From contig JAUSNO010000023.1 of assembly GCA_030645915.1 (NCBI GenBank), forward strand, positions 118,623-182,622: DNA of 64,000 nucleotides, read 5' to 3'. Both the position numbers and the translations under genes were made by a program. This stretch comes from Undibacterium sp. Lineage in GTDB: Bacteria; Pseudomonadota; Gammaproteobacteria; Burkholderiales; Burkholderiaceae_D. Position 1 is the first letter of the stretch. Each line of letters opens with the position of its first letter. A model generated the notes under the pieces. That model searched no databases, was not told the DNA's origin, and saw nothing but the letters and a program-made list of their open reading frames with translations. Shown here piece after piece: positions 26,439-35,063 of the stretch.

Positions 26439-29045
26439 TTACTTGCTTGTTTGAGCATCTCCGGTGTAGCTAAAAAAACGCAAGCCAATTTGCTCTGAGA
26501 CGATGCCGCTTGCCCGGCTGACGCGCATCAACAAATTGATCAATTCGGGATTGTTGCCGCGTAATTGTGTTGCAGGTTCCAGAGCCAGTAATTCTTTCAA
26601 TAAAGGTGCGAGTATTTCTGCGCCGCACGCGCCATAGGTGTTCGCCAATTTGTTCAAATAACTTAATATTCCTTCGAGCTGAAATACCACTGAGCGTGGG
26701 TTGCTTTCATCAAGTACCAATAAATCAAGAACAGATACCCATTCAGGTCTGGCCATGTAACGTGATCGATATGTGACAATGCTATCGGACATCTCAAGCA
26801 GCCAATCGAGGTTGCTTCCAGCTTTCATGTTTAGTCCATGCTGGAGCAACGTGCAGAGAAACTGCAGACGCTCGATACGTCGACCGATGGATAAGAAGCG
26901 CCAGCCTTTGTCGCGAGTCATGCCATCCAATGCAAAACCAGCCAATGTCATCAAATAGGTGATTGTTTCATCGAGGATGACGTTGGCATCTGACAGCGAC
27001 AATGCTTGATCACCTTGACTGAACCGTTGCATCATTTGATTCAAATTACGCCAGTTATCCATGGATAGGCGTTCACGCAATTGGCTCGCAATACGGTGCA
27101 GATGCTGCAACTGGTTTGCCAGGCCAGGCACCTCGGTTGAGACAAGTGCACGTAAGAGTGCGGCCTCGATTTGCGCATCACTTTGTATATTGAGATTATT
27201 TTCACGAGAAACTGTGCTTGTTTCCTGGCTCTGCGTCTGTCCCTGGTGTTGAGATTGACTTTGAGTAAGTGCCTGTTCTGCAGCCTGTTTATTGACGGAG
27301 GGGCTAATCAAGCGTGACCAAACGCAAAGTGCCTGTATCGTTGGCCACTCATCACGCCGAAATTCTGCCGGTGTATTCACGAGAAGATCAAGAGTCGTGC
27401 GCATTAGTCTGGAAATGTTATCGCAGCGCTCGGCATAACGCCCAAACCAGTACAAATTTTCAGCAACACGACTGGAAAGATGGATGTCATCGCGGATCAA
27501 TTCCTTGTTATTTTTTGTCCGGGACGATGAGTTAAGCGCCTCTGCCTTGTCGTTGGCGAGTATCCACGTGTCTTTGCTACCTCCGCCGCGCTGCATTGCC
27601 AGTACCCGGCTGTCCGGGCCAGTGGCGACGCGCGTCAGGCCGCCAGGCATGACAACGTATCCGTTAGGTGTCGCGCAGGCATACACTCGCAATCCGATCG
27701 CAGAGGCAGTGAGGCTGAGGGGAGAGTTTGATTTCCAGATCGGTGCTTGTGACAAATGCACTAGATCCTGCGCAACAAAATTTTGCGGATGCGCCCGCAT
27801 TTTTTTGATGAATGCCGCCCGGGTATTGCCTTTCAGGTCTTTTCCAAATACCGGAAATTGACGCAATTGCGGAAAACTGGGCTTAATGATGAGCTGGTCT
27901 AACCTGGCAATTACCTCCTCGAGCGCGGCTGGTTCGCCGCACCACCAGGTACCGACTGAAGGCATTCCAAGCGGTTCACCGAGTAATTTTTGACACAATC
28001 CAGGCAAGAAACCTAAAAGTGCGCCTGACTCCAGCAGGTTGGCACCCAGGCTATTTGCGATGAGAACGTTTCCCTGCCTTGCAACTTCAGTCAAGCCAGC
28101 AATACCCAATGCGGAATCTGCACGTAACTCAAGTGGATCACAAAATTCATCATCTACCCTGCGCATAATGACATGCACTCGCTGAAGTCCAGACAAGGTT
28201 TTCAGCCAGACCATACCGTTTCGAACAGTTAAGTCACCACCTTCGACTAACGGAATCCCTAAATAACGCGCCAGAAAAGTTTGTTCATGATAGGTCTCGT
28301 TATAGGGACCTGGCGTTAACAAGACGATTAATGGATGGTCATTTGTAGATAGTGAATCGCTGACGCTATTGCTGTTGCTAGCGCACAGACGCCCCCAATG
28401 TAACAGGCTGTCGCGCATCGTAGCGAAAAAACCAGCTAGATGACGCACCTTCAAGTCACGAAATAATTCCGGAAAAGCCCTTGCGATCACTAACCGATTT
28501 TCCAAGGCATAACCAGCACCAGAGGGCGCTTGTGTGCGATCGCCGACGACCCACCAACTGCCATTCGGTGCCCGCGCCAGATCAACCGCATAAAAATGTA
28601 GTGCGATGTTGTCGTAGTGCGGGATGTTATGGCAGGGGCGCAGGAAGCCGGCATGGCCATGGATCAAGGCTGCCGGCAGGGAACCTTGTGCCAGTAGCTG
28701 TTGTTGGCCATACACGTCGATTAAGATATGGTTAAGTAGAGTGGCGCGTTGTTTTACCGCCGCCTCGATCTTGCTCCATTCATCGTGCGGTAAAATCAAT
28801 GGCAATATATTTAAATCCCAAGGACGTTGCATGCCCTTGGAGTCATCATATATATTGTAAGTGACACCATTTTCCCGCACTTTGCGTTGCACTATTTCTA
28901 TGCGCTGGCGCATCAGATGAGGCGGCTCTGCTGCCAAACGCTCTATGAAGGTACGCCAATGCGTGCGTGGTTGCTGCGATGGATCCAGCATCTCATCAAA
29001 ATTTCCGCGCGCGGCGGGGTAGCCATTGAGTAATCTGTCGAGCAT
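26439..29045 (-). CDS. Fused circularly permuted ATP-grasp and alpha-E protein
   Basis: An 868-residue two-module protein. Residues 1 to about 500 match the circularly permuted type 2 ATP-grasp family: MQRPWDLNILPLILPHDEW, ENRLVIARAFPELF, LLTPGPYNETYHEQTFLARYLG, and a late PGGLTRVA plus KDTWIL. From about residue 520 an alpha-E helical domain begins (SSRVAENLYWFGRYAERCDNISRLMR). A Gln/Ser-rich run near residues 590-610 (TQSQSQHQGQTQSQ) interrupts it. ATP-grasp enzymes of this type are predicted to ligate amines to carboxylates, possibly making peptides. It is separated from its neighbours by 2 and 5 nt. Confidence 0.88.
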   Translation of the reverse strand: MLDRLLNGYPAARGNFDEMLDPSQQPRTHWRTFIERLAAEPPHLMRQRIEIVQRKVRENGVTYNIYDDSKGMQRPWDLNILPLILPHDEWSKIEAAVKQRATLLNHILIDVYGQQQLLAQGSLPAALIHGHAGFLRPCHNIPHYDNIALHFYAVDLARAPNGSWWVVGDRTQAPSGAGYALENRLVIARAFPELFRDLKVRHLAGFFATMRDSLLHWGRLCASNSNSVSDSLSTNDHPLIVLLTPGPYNETYHEQTFLARYLGIPLVEGGDLTVRNGMVWLKTLSGLQRVHVIMRRVDDEFCDPLELRADSALGIAGLTEVARQGNVLIANSLGANLLESGALLGFLPGLCQKLLGEPLGMPSVGTWWCGEPAALEEVIARLDQLIIKPSFPQLRQFPVFGKDLKGNTRAAFIKKMRAHPQNFVAQDLVHLSQAPIWKSNSPLSLTASAIGLRVYACATPNGYVVMPGGLTRVATGPDSRVLAMQRGGGSKDTWILANDKAEALNSSSRTKNNKELIRDDIHLSSRVAENLYWFGRYAERCDNISRLMRTTLDLLVNTPAEFRRDEWPTIQALCVWSRLISPSVNKQAAEQALTQSQSQHQGQTQSQETSTVSRENNLNIQSDAQIEAALLRALVSTEVPGLANQLQHLHRIASQLRERLSMDNWRNLNQMMQRFSQGDQALSLSDANVILDETITYLMTLAGFALDGMTRDKGWRFLSIGRRIERLQFLCTLLQHGLNMKAGSNLDWLLEMSDSIVTYRSRYMARPEWVSVLDLLVLDESNPRSVVFQLEGILSYLNKLANTYGACGAEILAPLLKELLALEPATQLRGNNPELINLLMRVSRASGIVSEQIGLRFFSYTGDAQTSK

Positions 29046-29047
29046 TT

Positions 29048-32000
29048 TTATGGTTGCCAGCGCATATCAAGCGTCATCGGGAAGCTAGGATTCAATTCTT
29101 CTTTGTAGACGATTATAGGGCCAGGTGTGTGCCCATGATCCCAAAAACGTGCGAACCGACGTGCTTCTGCTGCATTGGCATTGACTGGCGAATTTTCTTC
29201 ACTACGTCCTCCTGGATGCGAGACATGATAAGTGCAACCACCAATGGCGCGCCCGCTCCAGGTATCGACCACGTCAAACGTGAGTGGCGCATGGATATTA
29301 ATCGTCGGGTGTAGTGCCGACCATGGGTTCCATGCCTTGAACCGCACGCCGGCAATATATTCGCCAGGAATGCCAGTGGGATGCAAGGGAAGTGGGCGAC
29401 CATTGCAAGCGACGAGATGTCTGCTATTAGTTAAACCACGCACTCTTAATTGCATGCGTTCGATAGACGAATCAACATAGCGTGCGGTGCCGCCAGCGCT
29501 GACCTCTTCACCTAGCACGTTCCAAGGCTCGATTGCCTGGCGCAATTCCATTTCAACACCTTCATACGCAACAGTGCCGTAACGCGGAAAACGAAATTCG
29601 ACGAAGGGATCAAACCAGCGTTCCTCAAACGCATAGCCAGCTTCGCGCAAATCCTTAACCACATCACGAATGTCCTGAGCTACAAAATGCGGTAGCATCC
29701 AGCGGTCATGTAGCGCTGTTCCCCAATGTACAAGTTTGCACACATAGGGCTTGCGCCAAAAACTTGCAACTAAAGCGCGCAACAGCAGCATCTGCAGCAA
29801 ACTCATGCGCTCGTGAGGGGGCATTTCAAATGCGCGAAACTCAACTAAACCCAAGCGACCGGTAGGGCCATCTGGAGAATAGAGTTTGTCTATCGAAAAT
29901 TCCGAACGATGCGTGTTGCCAGTTAAATCCACCAGGAGATTGCGTAGCAATCTATCCACTATCCATGGTCGGTCGCTTTCCTGCGCGTTAGGTAATACCT
30001 TATCCATTTGCTGAAAAGCCAGTGACAATTCATACAGGTTGTCATCACGCGCTTCATCTACCCTTGGCGCCTGACTGGTCGGCCCTATAAAAGTACCCGA
30101 GAACAGATACGACAAAGAAGGGTGATTCTGCCAATAGGTAATTAAACTTTTCAATACATCCGGCCGTCGCAGCATGGGACTATCGGCAGGCGTTGCCCCA
30201 CCTAGAGTCGCATGATTACCGCCGCCGGTACCGGTATGCCGACCGTCCACCATGAATTTTTCGGTGCCGAGGCGAGTCAGCCGTGCCTCTTCGTACAAGG
30301 TCGTCATGTTATAGACTAGCTCGTTCCAGGTGGCAGCGGGATGAATGTTGACTTCAATTACACCAGGGTCTGGCGTGACACTAAGAAGCTTGATGCGCGG
30401 ATCCCGTGGTGGCGGATAACCTTCTATCCAAAGTTTTAAGCTCAGCTTGGCCGCAGTATTTTCTATGCTTGTTACCAGTGCCAGATAATCTTCGATGCGT
30501 TTGAGTGGAGGCATAAAAATATGCAAACGGCCATCACGTACCTGAACGCACAACGCGGTATGAATAATTTCGTTAGGCGAGGGCTTCGCCGGCATGATGT
30601 TTTTTTCGACTTCGGAGTGGCTAACATTTGGTAATGTCAGCCTGCGTTCTTTTGCCAACTTGACTTCATTCAATTCGCTTAGTTCAGCGAAGGGATCAAC
30701 ATCAAACTCAGGCTCTTTGTCTTCATGCCTCTTCCAGGGGAGCGAATTTAGCGGCAAGCGCAAACCCATCGGTGAATCACCTTCCAGCAGATATAAATGC
30801 TCGCGCTTTAGCGGCCATGTACTGGTGCGCCATGCAACACCCAGGGCGACTGCTGGGTCAGTATCTTGTGGTTTTAAGGGTAATACGTAACCTACCACCT
30901 CAGCCAATCCTTGCTCAAGCAGACGCGCAATGCGCCGCCGCTCTTCTGATGCAGTCAGGTCTGCTTTAAGTGGATCGAGATTGTTCGGCAGACGTTGTTC
31001 AAGATGTGTCTGCAATAACACATCTTCATACGCCAGGATTATGCTTTCGGCAGGTAATAGCAAAGCGGCACTCAGTTCGCTAGCAAAGCGCTTTGCCTCC
31101 TTAGCACTGTAGTTGTCGGTTTTATTTTCATCCGAGAATAGCGTTGCATCACGCCACATCGGCTGTCCATCAATACGCCAAAAAATGTTTAATGCCCAAC
31201 GCGGCAAAGGTTCACCCGGATACCACTTGCCCTGGCCATAATGCAACATGCCTCCAGGGGCAAAGTGATTTTTCAGGCGGTGCATTAATTGCCCAGCTAG
31301 CTCGCGCTTCTTGTCTCCGTGTGCAAGAGTGTTCCATTCAGCCCCATCCATGTCATCAATCGACACAAACGTAGGCTCGCCTCCCTGTGTTAAGCGGACA
31401 TCTTGTTTTTTTAGGTCAACATCCACCTGCTGTCCCAGCTTGTTGATATTGTCCCAGTCTTTTTCACTGTAGGGTTTGGTAACCCGCGGATCTTCATGGA
31501 TACGCGTAACCGTCATTTCATGAAAAAACGTCACTTCCGCTTTATCGGTAAAACCAGATACCGGAGCTGCAGACGACGGCATTGCCGTACATGCCAGAGG
31601 AATGTGTCCTTCCGAGGCCAACATCCCAGAGGTAGGGTCCAAGCCTATCCAGCCAGCGCCAGGAATATACACTTCTGCCCAGGCATGCAGATCCGTGAAG
31701 TCTGCATCCGGTCCGTTCGGCCCGTCTAAGGACTGCTGATCTGCTTTTAGCTGGATCAGATAGCCAGAGACAAAACGTGCGGCCAAACCCATATGACGCA
31801 AAATTTGTACTAATAACCAGCCTGTGTCACGACAAGAGCCAGTCTGATTTTGTAAAGTTTCCTCAGGTTTTTGAACGCCAGGTTCCATCCTGACCAAATA
31901 GCCGATATGTTTTTGAAGGCGTTGGTTAATGGCGACCAGAAAATCATTTGTCGTCAGCTCTTTTCCCAACAGGTCACGCTTTGCTTCAGCCAGCCATTTG

Positions 32001-32383
32001 GCTTGCAAAGGTCCCGCCGAGTCAGCCTTCAAATATGCACTAAGCTCTACCGTCAGTTGAGGCGTATATTTGAACGGAAAATTACTGGCATATTTCTCGA
32101 CAAAAAAATCGAAGGGATTAATTGCCGTCATATCGGCAACAAGATCTACGTTAAATTCAAGGACATCGGATTTTTCAGGGAAAACAAAACGTCCAATGTA
32201 GTTGCCATAGGGATCTTGTTGCCAGTTAATAAAATGATCTTCGGGCGTGACTGTTAATGAATACGAAAGAATCGGTGTACGAGCATGAGGCGCAGGGCGC
32301 AAGCGCACTTCATGCGGCGATAAATTAATCAGATTATCGTAACGATAGCTGGTTTTGTGGTGCAGCGCGACGCGGATTGCCAT
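29048..32383 (-). CDS. Large transglutaminase-like protein with DUF2126 domain
   Basis: An 1111-residue protein. The N-terminal 300 residues are a transglutaminase domain with Cys184 (TGSCRDTGWLL), His233 (DLHAWAEVY) and Asp249 (GLDPTSG). The remaining ~800 residues match the DUF2126 region: RLTQGGEPTFVSIDDMDGAEWN, YGQGKWYPGEPLPRWAL, FMVDGRHTGTGGGNHATLGGATP, and RYVDSSIERMQLRV. This combination is typical of Anbu-linked operons. The very long C-terminal part may be a second catalytic unit, but its activity is unknown. Confidence 0.9.
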   Translation of the reverse strand: MAIRVALHHKTSYRYDNLINLSPHEVRLRPAPHARTPILSYSLTVTPEDHFINWQQDPYGNYIGRFVFPEKSDVLEFNVDLVADMTAINPFDFFVEKYASNFPFKYTPQLTVELSAYLKADSAGPLQAKWLAEAKRDLLGKELTTNDFLVAINQRLQKHIGYLVRMEPGVQKPEETLQNQTGSCRDTGWLLVQILRHMGLAARFVSGYLIQLKADQQSLDGPNGPDADFTDLHAWAEVYIPGAGWIGLDPTSGMLASEGHIPLACTAMPSSAAPVSGFTDKAEVTFFHEMTVTRIHEDPRVTKPYSEKDWDNINKLGQQVDVDLKKQDVRLTQGGEPTFVSIDDMDGAEWNTLAHGDKKRELAGQLMHRLKNHFAPGGMLHYGQGKWYPGEPLPRWALNIFWRIDGQPMWRDATLFSDENKTDNYSAKEAKRFASELSAALLLPAESIILAYEDVLLQTHLEQRLPNNLDPLKADLTASEERRRIARLLEQGLAEVVGYVLPLKPQDTDPAVALGVAWRTSTWPLKREHLYLLEGDSPMGLRLPLNSLPWKRHEDKEPEFDVDPFAELSELNEVKLAKERRLTLPNVSHSEVEKNIMPAKPSPNEIIHTALCVQVRDGRLHIFMPPLKRIEDYLALVTSIENTAAKLSLKLWIEGYPPPRDPRIKLLSVTPDPGVIEVNIHPAATWNELVYNMTTLYEEARLTRLGTEKFMVDGRHTGTGGGNHATLGGATPADSPMLRRPDVLKSLITYWQNHPSLSYLFSGTFIGPTSQAPRVDEARDDNLYELSLAFQQMDKVLPNAQESDRPWIVDRLLRNLLVDLTGNTHRSEFSIDKLYSPDGPTGRLGLVEFRAFEMPPHERMSLLQMLLLRALVASFWRKPYVCKLVHWGTALHDRWMLPHFVAQDIRDVVKDLREAGYAFEERWFDPFVEFRFPRYGTVAYEGVEMELRQAIEPWNVLGEEVSAGGTARYVDSSIERMQLRVRGLTNSRHLVACNGRPLPLHPTGIPGEYIAGVRFKAWNPWSALHPTINIHAPLTFDVVDTWSGRAIGGCTYHVSHPGGRSEENSPVNANAAEARRFARFWDHGHTPGPIIVYKEELNPSFPMTLDMRWQP

Positions 32384-32463
32384 ATTACGAACCCTCTTTA
32401 TTGGTACAAAAAACAGCAGTTAAAAGAAATTCGAAGAAAATCCAGGGGGTGAAATGATCATAC

Positions 32464-33414
32464 TCAGGCCGCCAATGGCACCAGAAAGTCACGACTGATC
32501 CGGTTGCCAAGTTCGAAGATATGCTCCAGAAATTCTGTCAGGGTATCGTGTAAGCCGGTATCCAAAATTTCTTCAATCCTGGCAAATTGCAATTCGGCGT
32601 GAAGTTTGCCGGCAAATCGCTCCGTATCTGCTGAGATGTCGTTACTCACTTCTTTGAGATTTTGGACAACCTCATCCATGCATGCCAGCAAGGAACGTGG
32701 CATATCACCGCGTAATATGAGTAACTCTGCCACTCTTTCTGGTGTGATAACGTCGCGATAGACTTTGCGGTATATTTCAAACGCTGAAACAGATCGCAAT
32801 AAGGCAGACCAGTAATAAAAATCTCTTTGCGTTAACTCTTCAGGATTGCCACCTTTTTGCCCGCCATGGAATTTGACGTCCAATATGCGTGCGGTATTGT
32901 CAGCGCGTTCAAGAAAAGTGCCCAAGCGAATAAAATGAATCGCTTCGTCTTTAAGCATGGTTCCGAGCGTGACGCCGCGTGACAGGTGAGAGCGATATTT
33001 AACCCATTCAAAAAACTGACTAGGATCTGTTTCTAACAAACCACGATCCAGTCGCTTTTGCATATCCAGCCAGGTCGCATTTTGCGTTTCCCATACTTCC
33101 GTTGTCAGCGTGCCTCGCACTGCGCGCGCATTTTCTCTCGCTTGTGTCAGGCATGTGGTGATTGAGGATGGGTTCGCCGGATCACGGACCATAAAATCAA
33201 GCACGTCTTTTGCGTTAAGATCACCATATTGATGGTCGAACTCTGCTTGTAATTCGGATATGCCTAGCATGGCACGCCACCCTTGTTCCGCATCAATGGC
33301 GGATTGCGGCAACATTGATGTTTGTATGTTGACATCGAGCATGCGAGCGGTGTTTTCAGCGCGTTCGGTATAACGTGCCATCCAAAACAAATGATCTGCA
33401 GTGCGACTAAGCAT
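32464..33414 (-). CDS. Alpha-E domain protein (stand-alone)
   Basis: A 316-residue all-helical protein beginning MLSRTADHLFWMARYTERAENTARMLDVN, the signature of the alpha-E family that accompanies circularly permuted ATP-grasp enzymes. Its biochemical role is unknown; it may be a partner or substrate-binding subunit. The ATG at 33412-33414 lies 1 nt after the ATP-grasp stop, so the upstream extension to 33450 is rejected. An 80-nt gap separates it from the transglutaminase/DUF2126 gene. Confidence 0.9.
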   Translation of the reverse strand: MLSRTADHLFWMARYTERAENTARMLDVNIQTSMLPQSAIDAEQGWRAMLGISELQAEFDHQYGDLNAKDVLDFMVRDPANPSSITTCLTQARENARAVRGTLTTEVWETQNATWLDMQKRLDRGLLETDPSQFFEWVKYRSHLSRGVTLGTMLKDEAIHFIRLGTFLERADNTARILDVKFHGGQKGGNPEELTQRDFYYWSALLRSVSAFEIYRKVYRDVITPERVAELLILRGDMPRSLLACMDEVVQNLKEVSNDISADTERFAGKLHAELQFARIEEILDTGLHDTLTEFLEHIFELGNRISRDFLVPLAA

Positions 33415-33415
33415 C

Positions 33416-34849
33416 TTAATTCTCCAATATCCAGGTATCTTTGGTACCACCGCCCTGCGAAGAGTTGACCACTAGTGATCCATCTTGCAAGGCCACACGC
33501 GTCAGTCCGCCAGGCACCATTGATACGGTTTTTCCAGACAAGACAAACGGTCGCAAATCAATATGTCGAGGGGCGATTCCACTTTCCACATATGTTGGGC
33601 ATGCCGATAGTGCCAGCGTTGGCTGAGCGATATAACCATCAGGTTTGGCGATGATGCGTTGACGGAAGTCCTCAATTTGCTGTTTGCTTGATGCCGGTCC
33701 CACCAACATGCCGTAACCGCCTGCGCCATGAACTTCTTTTACCACTAGCTCTGAAAGATGAGCTAGCGTGTAAGCCAGATCCTCAGGTTTGCGGCATTGA
33801 TAGGTAGGAACGTTATTTAAGATAGGTTTTTCTGAGAGATAAAATTTAATTATGTCAGGAACAAAAGGGTAGATCGACTTATCATCAGCGACGCCAGTAC
33901 CAATGGCATTGGCCAGGGTGACACGGCCTGCACGATAAACGTCTAATAGACCAGGTACTCCGAGTGAGGAATCTGGACGGAATGCCAACGGGTCCATGAA
34001 ATCATCGTCAATCCGGCGATAGATGACGTCTACTCTTTTGGGCCCGCGCGTGGTGCGCATATATACGGCATTGTCAATGACGAATAGGTCTTTTCCCTCG
34101 ACCAACTCTACACCCATTTGCTGCGCCAGAAATGCATGTTCAAAATAGGCAGAGTTGTACATGCCGGGGGTCATCACAACGATGGTCGGATTTTCGACTC
34201 CAACAGGTGCTACGGATCTTAAATTGTCCAGCAGCATATCGGGATAGTGGTCTACCGGAGCGATCTTATTACGCGCGAATAATTCCGGAAACAAGCGCAT
34301 CATCATCTTGCGATCTTCCAGCATATATGACACACCGGAAGGGACACGTAAATTGTCTTCAAGTACGTAAAATTCGCCTTGTCCTGCACGCACTATATCT
34401 ACACCGGCAATGTGCGCGTAAATATCTGATGCTACGGAGACACCCTGCATTTCTGGTCGATACTGTGCATTTTTATAAATTTGTTCTGGCGGGATAATGC
34501 CCGCCTTGATGATGTTCTGATCATGGTAAATATCATGAATGAACATGTTGAGTGCTTTGACTCGCTGTACCAGACCGGTCTGCAATTGCGTCCATTCTGG
34601 TGCTGGAATAATGCGAGGAATAATATCGAATGGAATCAGACGCTCGGTCCCGGCATCATCGCCATATACTGCAAAGGTAATACCGACACGACGAAATAAC
34701 AGATCTGCTTCAGCGCGCTTGCGCCGTATAGTTTCGGGTGCTTGCTGATTTAGCCAGGTTGAGAATGCACGATAATGCTCGCGTGTAGATACTGAGACTG
34801 CTGTGGCGGATAGGTCATCAGCAGTCATTTCATTAAAAAATTTCACCAT
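33416..34849 (-). CDS. Circularly permuted type 2 ATP-grasp protein (stand-alone)
   Basis: A 477-residue enzyme: RRKRAEADLLFRRVGITFAVYGD, PFDIIPRIIPAPEW, DNLRVPSGVSYMLEDRKMMMRLFPELF, VMTPGMYNSAYFEHAFLAQQMGVELVEG, VKEVHGAGGYGMLVGP and finally MVPGGLTRVALQDGSLVVNSSQGGGTKDTW. The order of the nucleotide-binding elements is the permuted one described for this family. It is first in the operon, so its upstream region should hold the promoter. Start choices are 34849 (MVKFFNEM) or 34828 (MTADDL); no clear ribosome-binding site decides. Confidence 0.9.
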   Translation of the reverse strand: MVKFFNEMTADDLSATAVSVSTREHYRAFSTWLNQQAPETIRRKRAEADLLFRRVGITFAVYGDDAGTERLIPFDIIPRIIPAPEWTQLQTGLVQRVKALNMFIHDIYHDQNIIKAGIIPPEQIYKNAQYRPEMQGVSVASDIYAHIAGVDIVRAGQGEFYVLEDNLRVPSGVSYMLEDRKMMMRLFPELFARNKIAPVDHYPDMLLDNLRSVAPVGVENPTIVVMTPGMYNSAYFEHAFLAQQMGVELVEGKDLFVIDNAVYMRTTRGPKRVDVIYRRIDDDFMDPLAFRPDSSLGVPGLLDVYRAGRVTLANAIGTGVADDKSIYPFVPDIIKFYLSEKPILNNVPTYQCRKPEDLAYTLAHLSELVVKEVHGAGGYGMLVGPASSKQQIEDFRQRIIAKPDGYIAQPTLALSACPTYVESGIAPRHIDLRPFVLSGKTVSMVPGGLTRVALQDGSLVVNSSQGGGTKDTWILEN

Positions 34850-35063
34850 GATGTGCAATCGCTGTTGTTTGCTTCATTAAAAGCAAAAAACAGGCCAGAT
34901 CGAAATCATAAAGAAAATGATCGGCTGCCCAGTTAAATTAATGAATGAGAAATAAGTGGATTACAGATGGCATGGGCTATGACGTGGCGTGTTATGTCAT
35001 GACTGGGACGTGGAGTCCCGAAATGGCCAAATGGGAAAAGACGCTTCTGATTTCGTTGGAGGA
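34850..35063. other. Gap upstream of the Anbu operon and downstream of the symporter
   Basis: These 214 nt lie between the end of the symporter operon and the first Anbu-operon gene. They should hold that operon's promoter, but no consensus -35/-10 pair stands out. A small GGGAC/GTCCC hairpin lies at 35005-35019. I see no gene. Confidence 0.4.

Noticed and set aside
27225..27290. Gln-codon-rich stretch considered as a CRISPR-like or tandem repeat
   Set aside because: It is an in-frame low-complexity protein segment with no regular repeat unit or spacers.
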